From NCBI GenBank assembly GCA_040507245.1, contig JBEVVH010000001.1, positions 1 through 64,000 on the forward strand: DNA of 64,000 nt, in the 5' to 3' direction. This DNA is from Thiodiazotropha sp040507245 (GTDB lineage Bacteria; Pseudomonadota; Gammaproteobacteria; Chromatiales; Chromatiaceae). Shown here piece by piece: positions 33,623-42,354 of this stretch; within the stretch, counting starts at the first letter, position 1, and each line of letters starts with the position of its first letter. The position numbers and the translations under genes are program-made. The notes beneath the pieces are model-generated. The model was not told the DNA's origin, made no database searches, and was given only the letters and a program-made list of their open reading frames with translations.

Positions 33623-34810
33623 ATGAGTAAGATGTATTACCGTGAGCTCTACTGCGGCACCCCGGGACGTTTTTGGTCCGGATTGGCCCTGTTGGGTGTG
33701 TTTATCGCCATAGGCCTGGGCGCTGCCTTCTACATGGAACATAACGGTCACTGGGTGACCGGAATGACCAACCAGGTGGTCTGGGGCCTGCCTCATGTGT
33801 TCGCGATTTTCCTGATCGTTGCAGCGTCTGGCGCCCTGAACGTGGCATCCATCGGGTCGGTGTTCGGGGGTCCCATGTACAAGCCCCTGGGTCGTTACTC
33901 GGGATTGTTGGCAATCGGGTTGCTGGCGGGTGGTTTGATGGTGCTCGTCCTGGATCTGGGCCGTCCGGATCGTCTCATCGTTGCAATGACCCAGTACAAC
34001 TTCAAGTCGATATTTGCCTGGAACGTGATTCTCTATTCCGGCTTCTTCGCCATCGTGGGTGTCTATCTGTGGACCATGATGGATCGTACGGTTAACAAGT
34101 ACAATCGTACGGTGGGTTTCGCAGCGTTTTTCTGGCGTATTGCACTGACCACCGGTACCGGCTCGATCTTCGGTTTTCTGGTGGCGCGTGAAGCCTATGA
34201 TGCTGCGATCATGGCGCCTATGTTCGTGATCATGTCTTTCAGCTTCGGTCTGGCGTTCTTCATCATCACCCTGATTGCCGCCTACATCTGGGGAGACCGG
34301 GAAATTGGCGATCTGCGTCTGACGCGACTGAAGAATCTGCTTGGCGTATTTGTTGGCGCGGTGTTGTATTTCACTCTGGTTTACAACCTGACCAATCTTT
34401 ATATCACTCAGCACCACGGGATCGAGCGCTTCATTCTGCTGGATGGCGGCGTATACACCCAGATGTTCTGGATCGGTCAGGTCTTCATTGGCGGTGTTCT
34501 GCCCCTGTTCCTGATCTACTCTCCGGCTTTCGACAAGTCCCGCTGGGCCATTGCATTCGCTTCGATTGCGGTGCTGATCGGTGGATTCTTCCAGATCTAT
34601 GTGATCGTCATTGGTGGACAGGCCTTCCCGATGAGCCTCTTTCCAGGAAAGCAAGTGGTCGAGTCTGGCTTCTTCGACGGTCAGGTCGCGAGCTACGTAC
34701 CCACGTTTCCGGAAGCAGCCCTCGGGGTCGCAGGTGTCGCGGTGGCGCTTACCATGGTGGCGGTCGGCGCGCGGGTGTTCAAGGTATTTCCCGAGACACT
34801 CGAAGACTGA
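33623..34810 (+). CDS. dsrP: NrfD-family membrane protein DsrP
   Basis: The 395-aa polytopic protein of the NrfD/PsrC family interacts with the quinone pool. About ten hydrophobic helices are visible, for example GLALLGVFIAIGLGAAFYME and VWGLPHVFAIFLIVAASGAL. It closes the dsrABEFHCMKLJOP unit; a strong terminator follows. Confidence 0.96.
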   Translation: MSKMYYRELYCGTPGRFWSGLALLGVFIAIGLGAAFYMEHNGHWVTGMTNQVVWGLPHVFAIFLIVAASGALNVASIGSVFGGPMYKPLGRYSGLLAIGLLAGGLMVLVLDLGRPDRLIVAMTQYNFKSIFAWNVILYSGFFAIVGVYLWTMMDRTVNKYNRTVGFAAFFWRIALTTGTGSIFGFLVAREAYDAAIMAPMFVIMSFSFGLAFFIITLIAAYIWGDREIGDLRLTRLKNLLGVFVGAVLYFTLVYNLTNLYITQHHGIERFILLDGGVYTQMFWIGQVFIGGVLPLFLIYSPAFDKSRWAIAFASIAVLIGGFFQIYVIVIGGQAFPMSLFPGKQVVESGFFDGQVASYVPTFPEAALGVAGVAVALTMVAVGARVFKVFPETLED

Positions 34811-34830
34811 ACGACAACCGTTCTGAAGAA

Positions 34831-34859
34831 AATCCCGGGCATGTCCCGGGATTTTTTTT
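34831..34859 (+). terminator. intrinsic terminator after dsrP
   Basis: AATCCCGGG and CCCGGGATT form a 9-bp stem with a 5-nt loop, followed by a T-run. It lies 21 bp after the dsrP stop and separates dsrA-P from dsrNRS. Confidence 0.9.
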
Positions 34860-35023
34860 GCACGGAAAATCACAGCTGCTTCAAGGAGTCGGTGGATCAG
34901 AACTGACATGTCTCAGCGACTGCACCGTCCATCCATTCAGGATGCATCATCGACGCAACCCTGTTTTAAGGATCTTATAAGCCCCACAAATAACCCCTCT
35001 TACATGAGTGGAGGATTAGCCAC

Positions 35024-35038
35024 TATCCGGGTAGGATA
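35024..35038. promoter_or_regulatory. inverted repeat TATCC-GGGTA-GGATA upstream of dsrN
   Basis: The half-sites match those of the dsrA-upstream palindrome. The site is 31 bp before the dsrN start, between the dsrP terminator and dsrN, where a promoter for dsrNRS is expected. Confidence 0.4.
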
Positions 35039-35068
35039 TCGGTAATATTCTGCAGGTATCCAAATTCC

Positions 35069-36493
35069 GTGTCTGCCTTCTATATTTCAGCCGCTCACAA
35101 GTCTTCAGGCAAAACCACCCTGTCGATCGGTTTGGTGAGGGCCTATGCCAATCGTGGATTGATGGTTCAGCCTTTCAAAAAAGGACCGGATTACATTGAT
35201 CCGATCTGGCATGGTCAAGCTTCTGGCAATCCCTGCTATAATCTGGATTTCAATACTCAGTCAGCGGAACAGATCCTCACATCCTATGCGCAGCATATGC
35301 AGACAGCCCGTTTGGGTCTGGTGGAAGGCAATATCGGGCTCTTCGATGGTATGGATCTGCAAGGCTCCAACAGCAATGCCGCGATGGCGAAACTACTGGG
35401 CTTGCCGGTCATCCTGGTGATCAATTGCCAGGGTATGACACGAGGTATCGCACCCCTGCTGCTCGGATACCAGGCATTCGACACTGAGGTCAATTTTGCC
35501 GGGGTGATTTTGAACCGTGTCGGCGGCACCCGTCATGAGAGGAAACTGATCGAGGTTGTTGAACACTATACCGATATCCCGGTGCTCGGTTCCGTGCATC
35601 AGGATCCTGAACTGCACATCGTTGAGCGTCACCTGGGTTTGATTCCGGGCAACGAGGAGGCAGGGGCCGAGACGCTGATCGCGCGGCTTGCCTCACGGGT
35701 TGAAGAGCAGGTTGATCTCGATCGTCTGTTGGGCATCGCGGACCTTGTGAGTAAGCCTGCCTTGCCTGTCGTGAATGGGATTACAAATCCTGTTGAAGAA
35801 AAATACTCAGGGCTGCGTATCGGTCTGGCAAAAGACCGAGCATTCGGTTTCTACTATCCTGATGATCTGGAGAGGTTTCGCTCTTTGGGTGTGGAGTTGG
35901 TCGAATTCGATACCCTGAATGACTCTCAACTGCCTGAAGTGGATGGAGTATTTCTGGGAGGTGGATTTCCCGAGACCGCCATGGATGCACTGCAGCATAA
36001 CAGCACGATGCGCTGTTCGGTGGCGGAGTTCATCGAAAAGGGCGGTCCGGTATACGCGGAATGTGGAGGGTTGATCTACCTGACCCAGACGCTTACCTGG
36101 AATGGGAAACAATGTAGAATGGCTGGAGTGATACCCGCTGATACGGTGATGCACGAGAAACCCAAAGGGCGTGGTTATGTGCAGCTGAGGGAAACCGGCC
36201 GGAGTCATTGGCCCAGGGTTCAGTCAGAACCCGATGACACGATCCCCGCCCACGAATTCCACTACTCCTCGTTGGAGGGATTGGAAGCCGACGACGATGA
36301 GTTCGCTTATGAGGTGGTCCGAGGATACGGAATCGATGGTAAGCATGATGGCTACATTTACAAGAATCTGCTGGCAAGCTATACGCACATGCGAAGTGTC
36401 GGCGGAAATGATTGGGTCAGGCGTTTCGTCGCACAGGTCGCGGCTGAAAAAGATGTTCAAGCAGCAAGCAAGGTACAGGTAAGCGATGTTTAA
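35069..36493 (+). CDS. dsrN: siroheme amidase DsrN (cobyrinate a,c-diamide synthase-like)
   Basis: The 474-aa glutamine-dependent amidotransferase resembles CobB/CbiA and produces the siroheme amide used by DsrAB. N-terminal ATPase domain with P-loop HKSSGKTTLSIG, KKGPDYIDPIWH, and a C-terminal class I-like GATase domain (GGGFPETAMDAL, YAECGGLIYL with the catalytic Cys, PAHEFHYSSLE). The start is GTG 35069. It overlaps dsrR by 8 bp. Confidence 0.95.
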   Translation: MSAFYISAAHKSSGKTTLSIGLVRAYANRGLMVQPFKKGPDYIDPIWHGQASGNPCYNLDFNTQSAEQILTSYAQHMQTARLGLVEGNIGLFDGMDLQGSNSNAAMAKLLGLPVILVINCQGMTRGIAPLLLGYQAFDTEVNFAGVILNRVGGTRHERKLIEVVEHYTDIPVLGSVHQDPELHIVERHLGLIPGNEEAGAETLIARLASRVEEQVDLDRLLGIADLVSKPALPVVNGITNPVEEKYSGLRIGLAKDRAFGFYYPDDLERFRSLGVELVEFDTLNDSQLPEVDGVFLGGGFPETAMDALQHNSTMRCSVAEFIEKGGPVYAECGGLIYLTQTLTWNGKQCRMAGVIPADTVMHEKPKGRGYVQLRETGRSHWPRVQSEPDDTIPAHEFHYSSLEGLEADDDEFAYEVVRGYGIDGKHDGYIYKNLLASYTHMRSVGGNDWVRRFVAQVAAEKDVQAASKVQVSDV

Positions 36494-36806
36494 AATTACA
36501 CCCCGGGCAGCGCAGCAGATACTCCAGGCAGCAAAGATGGGCGGTACGGAAGGTATGGCCCTGCGTTTTGCCGCCCAGCAGAAAGAGGATGGCAGTTTTG
36601 ATTATCTGATGGGTTTTGATGATGCCAAGGATGAGGATATCCAGTTCGATTCCGAGGGTATCAATATCGTCATGGAACCCGAGCACTACTCGCTGCTGGA
36701 TGAGACGACCATGGATTTTGCGGAGCTGGATGACGGGGAGAGTCAGTTTATTTTTCTCAACCCCAAAGACAGCAATTATCTCCCACTTGACGAACCCATC
36801 CAGTAA
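36486..36806 (+). CDS. dsrR: DsrR, A-type scaffold-like protein
   Basis: The 106-aa protein has the IscA/ErpA fold pattern (FKITPRAAQQILQAAKMGG, ALRFAAQQKEDGSFDYLMGF) but no cysteines, so it cannot assemble Fe-S clusters by the IscA route. DsrR from Allochromatium has the same property and is linked to post-transcriptional control of dsr expression. It overlaps dsrN by 8 bp. Confidence 0.93.
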   Translation: MFKITPRAAQQILQAAKMGGTEGMALRFAAQQKEDGSFDYLMGFDDAKDEDIQFDSEGINIVMEPEHYSLLDETTMDFAELDDGESQFIFLNPKDSNYLPLDEPIQ

Positions 36807-37009
36807 GCCGATTCCCGGGACGACTCAGCGATAGCCGCCTATTCGAGCTGAGCCGGGCTCGCCCTGGGACGGGAGCTTTGTACGGACTCCCGAAGTATTG
36901 AAAGCCGGGTGTGTCTGTTCACATGACCGGCACCTTCAAGGTACCTGTATCAACCCACCCGGGTCAGGGGTGCGGATGAAAAAACTTAACCAATACAGTT
37001 CGGAGCAGC

Positions 37010-38113
37010 ATGGAACTTTCTCATGAAGACGCACTGCGCCTGCGGGTGTTGCTGGCCAACAAGCCCAGGGCGATTCGGATCGATGAATCCTCCATGACCT
37101 TGCATGCCCTCACCCAGCAGGACGAAAGCAAAATGTCGCTCAATCCCACCAGTCGCGATGATCAGTACCTCCGGCGCATTCGTGAGGAGTTATCCGGGCA
37201 TGTACTCGGCTCCCCCGGCGGCTATCCTGTCTATCTCAAACGCTGGACCCGAATGGGACAGGCCCGTGATGAACACCTGGAAAACCTGTTGCTGCTCGGC
37301 GAGCCTGAAGCGGTCATTGCCGTGGCCTCGGCCCGGGGATTGACGGACGAACTGGCGCGCAGGGCCTGGTGGACCTCACAGGATCCGGACAATGCACGAC
37401 GCATGTTGCAGAATTCTCAGGTCGTGCAGGGGGCGATGGGGAGCGAGTTAGCGCATTTCCTGATCGAATACCTGCCTTTCGAAACCGAACCGATGCTTAT
37501 GATCGAGAGCCTGAAACTCGCGCTGCAACCCGGTCTGATTTCGCATGAGGAACGCGCAGAGTTGTGGAAGCGGGGGGCACGCAAGCCGACCTACTATCTG
37601 GGCTTTCTTGCCAGTACTCCGGATGACCTGCCGCAACCGCCAGCGGCCAAAGCTCTTGAACCTGATACCCGGGTAGCGTTGGAAATTCTCGCGGAGGCGG
37701 GGAATCCCTTTGCACAGCAGATGCTGCGAATCACCAGTCCCCAGGGGCAGGGTTTCGTGTCAACCTGCCTGCGGGTCATGGAGAAACCGGCGAATCAGGA
37801 CGTGGTGACTTTCCTGCTGGATGCGATCCGGGAATATCTCAAGGAACTTCGGCCCGGGGGTGATCCGGACATGACCCTGGATGAGCTGATGACCCAGGCA
37901 CAGCAGTACCAGGATCCTGACTATCAGGCCTGTCTGCAGGCCTCTGCTGAGCAGCATGAGCTGTTGGTTGCGTTGTACGCACTTTCGGGTATGGGCTATG
38001 GCGTAGTACGACCGGTTTTTTCCAAGTCTGACGCTATGGGCAGCTTGATGAGAAAAAAACTGGCTCCGGTGTTCGATCCCTTGCGCGAACTGATGAAGTC
38101 TATTCTGGCGTGA
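37010..38113 (+). CDS. dsrS: DsrS
   Basis: The 367-aa soluble cytoplasmic protein matches DsrS in position and pattern (MELSHEDALRLRVLLANKPRA, GHVLGSPGGYPVYLKRWTRMGQ, LGEPEAVIAVASARGL). It is the last gene of dsr clusters in purple sulfur bacteria, where it affects expression of dsr genes. The 203-bp gap from dsrR contains only short G/C hairpins. No enzymatic motif is visible. Confidence 0.9.
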   Translation: MELSHEDALRLRVLLANKPRAIRIDESSMTLHALTQQDESKMSLNPTSRDDQYLRRIREELSGHVLGSPGGYPVYLKRWTRMGQARDEHLENLLLLGEPEAVIAVASARGLTDELARRAWWTSQDPDNARRMLQNSQVVQGAMGSELAHFLIEYLPFETEPMLMIESLKLALQPGLISHEERAELWKRGARKPTYYLGFLASTPDDLPQPPAAKALEPDTRVALEILAEAGNPFAQQMLRITSPQGQGFVSTCLRVMEKPANQDVVTFLLDAIREYLKELRPGGDPDMTLDELMTQAQQYQDPDYQACLQASAEQHELLVALYALSGMGYGVVRPVFSKSDAMGSLMRKKLAPVFDPLRELMKSILA

Positions 38114-38149
38114 GGGTTATCCGGGTGTCTGTCTGGCCGGCTGTAACGG

Positions 38150-38593
38150 TCAGCGGCGTCTGCCCTGGTAGGCGGAAACGTGTTGTATCAGGATTTGGAA
38201 GGGCAGGTTCTCAAGACTGCCAAAGGTTTCCCTGGCCTGACTGATCAAACCATACACATCTTCAATTCTTGGAGGCATGGGGGTATCCGGAAACAACGCC
38301 GCGTGTAATCCCCGCAGTCCACCAACCTGCAGACGCATCGCCTGGGCGTGAGGCAGAACCTCCCGGTCATTGTTGGTTTTGAGGGCGAACCGGGCCTGAT
38401 GGCGCAGCGCCGACTGGAGTTCCAGGCATTGGTTCTGTGCCTCGTCCGAGAGACAGTGCACACCCTCGCGCTCCGCAATGCAGATCTTTTTCGCCTGGCT
38501 GCACTGGCACTGTAGCGAGAGCATGCTCTTTTCGTAAGCGCAGAAGCGCTCATTCATCTCCCGGTAGGTACGGCGATAGGCGTCCTGGTCCAT
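38150..38593 (-). CDS. conserved hypothetical protein, 147 aa
   Basis: A soluble helical protein with a cysteine-rich N-terminal segment (LSLQCQCSQAKKICIAE, VHCLS). Two bases separate it from hslR, so grxC-hslR and this gene form an operon. The cysteines suggest metal or redox binding; nothing more can be said. Confidence 0.65.
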   Translation of the reverse strand: MDQDAYRRTYREMNERFCAYEKSMLSLQCQCSQAKKICIAEREGVHCLSDEAQNQCLELQSALRHQARFALKTNNDREVLPHAQAMRLQVGGLRGLHAALFPDTPMPPRIEDVYGLISQARETFGSLENLPFQILIQHVSAYQGRRR

Positions 38594-38595
38594 GA

Positions 38596-39003
38596 TCAGG
38601 GGGTCTTCTGGGTGAAACGATGGATCATCCGACGGTCCCGTTTGCTGGGTCTGGTCGACACGGGTTGCGGCGCCAGTGAGCGTTGCAGTCTCTGGGCTTC
38701 GACTGCCTTCTCTCGTCGCTTAAGGCTTTGCGGATCCTCTTCATAGAAGTGGCAGGCTTCGGCCGCAGGTCTGCGCTGAGTTGCGGGCACGATGACCCGG
38801 ACGTCCCACTCGAGGGAACCCTTGTGGATTCCCAAATGGCTGCCGGCCTTGATCTCCTTGCCGGGTTTGGTGCGCTGTCCATTGAGGTGCACCTTGCCTC
38901 CGTTGATCGCCTCAGCGGCAATCTGGCGGGTCTTGAAAAAACGCGCGGCCCAGAGCCATTTGTCCAGACGCACCTTTTCCGCGGGATGGGAGGCTTCGCT
39001 CAT
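38596..39003 (-). CDS. hslR: ribosome-associated heat shock protein Hsp15 (S4 domain)
   Basis: The 135-aa RNA-binding protein carries an S4 domain (VRLDKWLWAARFFKTRQIA, INGGKVHLNGQRTKPGKEIK) and a basic C-terminus (SKRDRRMIHRF). Hsp15 recycles 50S subunits with stalled nascent chains. Overlaps grxC by 4 bp. Confidence 0.95.
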   Translation of the reverse strand: MSEASHPAEKVRLDKWLWAARFFKTRQIAAEAINGGKVHLNGQRTKPGKEIKAGSHLGIHKGSLEWDVRVIVPATQRRPAAEACHFYEEDPQSLKRREKAVEAQRLQRSLAPQPVSTRPSKRDRRMIHRFTQKTP

Positions 39004-39263
39004 TCGTCCGCGAGGCCGAGTAACTGGTTCAGGCGTCCTGACATCTCCAGGGAGGCCAGGTCGTCATATCCACCCACATGAAAATCATCGATGAAGATCT
39101 GTGGGACAGTCTGGCGGTTACTCCTGCGCATCATCTCCTGCATGATCTCACGATCGTGATCGATACGGATCTCTTCGTAGTCGACGCCCTTGTTTTCCAG
39201 CAGGTGCTTTGCCCTGACGCAGTAGGGACAAATGGCGGTGGAGTACATCACGACGTGCGGCAT
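39000..39263 (-). CDS. grxC: glutaredoxin 3
   Basis: The 87-aa thiol oxidoreductase has the CPYC active site at residues 12-15, the TVPQIFIDD cis-proline loop and GGYDDL glutathione-binding motif. First gene of the grxC-hslR-147aa operon. Confidence 0.96.
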   Translation of the reverse strand: MPHVVMYSTAICPYCVRAKHLLENKGVDYEEIRIDHDREIMQEMMRRSNRQTVPQIFIDDFHVGGYDDLASLEMSGRLNQLLGLADE

Positions 39264-39506
39264 ATTCGGATTCCTGGTAAATTCTTAAAGCTAAATGATT
39301 GTAATACCGTGAGAAATGAATTGATTAGCTCATGGTGGATTCTGCCTAACATCCTAGCAGCAGAGTGGGGCGACTTCTATATCGGGAATCCGTGCCGGTC
39401 CCGCGATAGTGACAGAACAATGGTCATTGCATGATCCGTTCAGCCCCCATTAGACTTTCTGCATTGACTCTCGAACTGACCTCGCCGTCGGACTACAGGA
39501 ATTCCT

Positions 39507-42152
39507 ATGCGAACAGACAGCGCCAAAACCATCTATCTCAAAGACTATCGTCCACCGGAATATCTCGTCGATCAGGTGGCGCTGGAATTTCAGCTGCAGG
39601 AGGAGGCGACTCGGGTCATCAGTGAGCTGCACCTGCGGCGCAATCCCGCCCATACCGGTGAGCCGGGGGATCTGGAGCTGGATGGCGAACAGTTACAGCT
39701 CTGTTCGGTGCACCTGGACGGTCGGGAACTGGGTCCACAGGATTTCCAGCTGGATGCCCGCTCCCTGACCATACCGAATGCTGGGGCGCAGTGTGTACTA
39801 CGCACCGAGGTGCTGATCAATCCCCGGGAAAACACCGCCCTCGAGGGGCTGTATCAGTCCGGTCAGATGTTCTGCACCCAGTGCGAGGCGGAAGGATTCC
39901 GGCGCATCACCTATTATCCTGATCGGCCGGATGTGATGGCCCGCTTCAGTACCACGATCAGTGCCGACAAGCAGCGCTACCCGGTATTGCTGTCGAATGG
40001 AAATTGCGTGGCGTCCGTTGACCTGGAGGGGGGACGTCACCAGGTGCGCTGGGAGGATCCTTTCCCCAAACCCTGCTATCTGTTCGCCCTGGTTGCGGGT
40101 GATCTGCGCTATCAGCAGGATCAGTTCATCACCGCCTCGGGGCGCAAGGTCGACCTGCGGATCTATGTCGAACCGGAAAATATCGACAAGTGTGATCACG
40201 CCATGGTGTCGCTCAAACACGCCATGGCCTGGGACGAACAACGCTACGGCAGGGAGTATGACCTGGATGTGTTCATGATCGTGGCGGTGAACGACTTCAA
40301 TATGGGGGCCATGGAAAACAAGGGGCTGAATGTTTTCAACTCCAAGTTTGTGCTGGCCCGCCCGGATACCGCCACGGACAGTGACTTTCAGGGTATCGAG
40401 GGGGTAATCGCGCACGAGTATTTCCATAACTGGACGGGTAACCGCATCACCTGCCGGGACTGGTTTCAACTGAGCCTGAAAGAGGGTTTGACGGTCTACA
40501 GGGACCAGGAATTCTCTGCCGACATGGGGTCCCGGGGGGTCAAGCGGATCGAGGATGTCAGGTTGCTGCGGACCCATCAGTTTGCCGAGGATGCCGGGCC
40601 GATGGCCCATCCGGTGCGTCCGGACAGCTATATGGAGATCAACAATTTCTACACCGTGACGGTTTATGAAAAAGGCGCCGAAGTAGTGCGTATGCAGGCC
40701 AATCTGCTGGGTGCGGAGGGGTTCCGCAAAGCCACCGACCTCTATTTCGAGCGGCATGACGGACAGGCGGTGACCACTGAGGACTTCGTCAAATGCATGG
40801 AAGACGCCAGCGGGCGAGACCTGCAACAGTTCCGCCTCTGGTATGCCCAGGCGGGTACCCCGGTGATCCGTGTGAGGTCCGAGTTCGATGCCGGAAGCGG
40901 TGTGTACCAGTTGCACATGTCCCAATCGACCCCGGATACCCCGGGACAAAAGGACAAGAAACCCTTCCACATCCCGATCGATCTGGCCTTGCTGGATGCT
41001 CAGGGCCGGGAAATACCCTTGAAACTTCAATCTGACGATTCCGCTGCGGAGACTCACCGGGTGGTGGAACTGACCGAGGCCCAGCAAAGCTTTCTGTTTC
41101 ACGACCTGGCCGAGCGGCCTGTACCGTCCCTGCTGCGGGGATTCTCCGCGCCGGTGAGGCTGGAGTACGACTATTCCGATGAGGAGCTGATGTTCCTGAT
41201 GGCCCGGGACCGGGATGATTTCAATCGCTGGGATGCGGGGCACACCCTGGCGCATCGTGTTTTACAACGATTGGTGTCTGCCTACCGGGAACAACGGGCG
41301 TTCGAACTCGATGACGGGTTTGTCTCGGCGTTTCGCCAGGTGCTGAATGACACCGGCTCGGACAAGGCCCTGCTGAGTGAACTGCTGAGCCTGCCCACCG
41401 AGTCCAGCATCGGCGATCAGATGGCCGTGGTTGCGGTCGATGCGATACACCATGCCCGAAAATGGTTGAAGCAGGCCCTGGCGAAAGCACTGCGGGAGGA
41501 TTTTCTGCGCAGCTACCGGGACAACCTCACGCCAGGGTATGAAATCAGTTCCGAAGCCATCGCCCGTCGACGCCTGAAAAACCTCTCGCTTGGCTATCTG
41601 ATGAGCCTCCAGGAGCCGGAAATCGACCGCATCGCCGTGGATCAATTCGAAGCGGCCGACAATATGACCGATGTCATGACGGCGCTTGGAAGCCTGGTGA
41701 GCCGGGATATTCCTGAACGAAGCCAGGCTCTGGAACAGTTCGAACAGAAGTGGTGCCAGGATCCACTCGTGATGGACAAATGGTTCGCCGTGCAGGCAGG
41801 TTCTCAATTACCGGGAACCCTGGATCGGGTCAAGTCGCTGATGAACCACAACGCCTTCTCGCTGCGCAATCCGAACAAGGTACGGAGTTTGATCGGTGCC
41901 TTTTGCGGAGGCAATCCGGCTGCCTTTCATGCCGCCGACGGCAGCGGATACCGGTTCCTCGCCGATCAAGTCATCGCCCTGGACGGGATGAATCCGCAGA
42001 TCGCGGCCCGCCTGCTGCGCATGATGAGTCGCTGGAGGCGATACGATGAGCGCCGGCAGGCCCTCATGCGGGGTGAGTTCGAGCGGGTACTGGGCCAATC
42101 GGAAATTTCCAGGGATGTATTTGAAATCGCGAGTAAGAGTCTGGCGGATTGA
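39507..42152 (+). CDS. pepN: aminopeptidase N (M1 family)
   Basis: The 881-aa cytoplasmic zinc aminopeptidase has the exopeptidase motif GAMENKGLN and the zinc site HEYFHNWTGNRITCRDWFQL with the third ligand Glu in LKEGLTVYRDQEF. Length and C-terminal helical domain agree with E. coli PepN. The 243-bp region between it and the divergent grxC is AT-rich and probably contains both promoters. Confidence 0.97.
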   Translation: MRTDSAKTIYLKDYRPPEYLVDQVALEFQLQEEATRVISELHLRRNPAHTGEPGDLELDGEQLQLCSVHLDGRELGPQDFQLDARSLTIPNAGAQCVLRTEVLINPRENTALEGLYQSGQMFCTQCEAEGFRRITYYPDRPDVMARFSTTISADKQRYPVLLSNGNCVASVDLEGGRHQVRWEDPFPKPCYLFALVAGDLRYQQDQFITASGRKVDLRIYVEPENIDKCDHAMVSLKHAMAWDEQRYGREYDLDVFMIVAVNDFNMGAMENKGLNVFNSKFVLARPDTATDSDFQGIEGVIAHEYFHNWTGNRITCRDWFQLSLKEGLTVYRDQEFSADMGSRGVKRIEDVRLLRTHQFAEDAGPMAHPVRPDSYMEINNFYTVTVYEKGAEVVRMQANLLGAEGFRKATDLYFERHDGQAVTTEDFVKCMEDASGRDLQQFRLWYAQAGTPVIRVRSEFDAGSGVYQLHMSQSTPDTPGQKDKKPFHIPIDLALLDAQGREIPLKLQSDDSAAETHRVVELTEAQQSFLFHDLAERPVPSLLRGFSAPVRLEYDYSDEELMFLMARDRDDFNRWDAGHTLAHRVLQRLVSAYREQRAFELDDGFVSAFRQVLNDTGSDKALLSELLSLPTESSIGDQMAVVAVDAIHHARKWLKQALAKALREDFLRSYRDNLTPGYEISSEAIARRRLKNLSLGYLMSLQEPEIDRIAVDQFEAADNMTDVMTALGSLVSRDIPERSQALEQFEQKWCQDPLVMDKWFAVQAGSQLPGTLDRVKSLMNHNAFSLRNPNKVRSLIGAFCGGNPAAFHAADGSGYRFLADQVIALDGMNPQIAARLLRMMSRWRRYDERRQALMRGEFERVLGQSEISRDVFEIASKSLAD

Positions 42153-42252
42153 GCAACTGAGGCGGACCCGCCGGGGTGGCCACCCTCGACCACTTAGGGT
42201 AATCTGCCCGTTGCGCTTCTAAAGACGACGGGCTACTCCGGGTCGTCAAGGA

Positions 42253-42275
42253 CAGGTTCCCTATGCAGGAACCTG
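42253..42275. other. hairpin between pepN and the CHAD gene
   Basis: CAGGTTCC-CTATGCA-GGAACCTG is an 8-bp perfect stem. No T-run follows; it may stabilise the pepN transcript end. Confidence 0.45.
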
Positions 42276-42354
42276 CACCCGTCCTGCAGATCTTGTGCGG
42301 GGCCAAGACATTTTATTTTGCTGTTTGTACGAGATCGGAAAACGAGACGCTACA

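Noticed and set aside
33590..34909. 439-codon minus-strand frame opposite dsrP
   Set aside because: Antisense to a certain membrane protein gene; His/Arg/Gln-rich shadow that also crosses the dsrP terminator.
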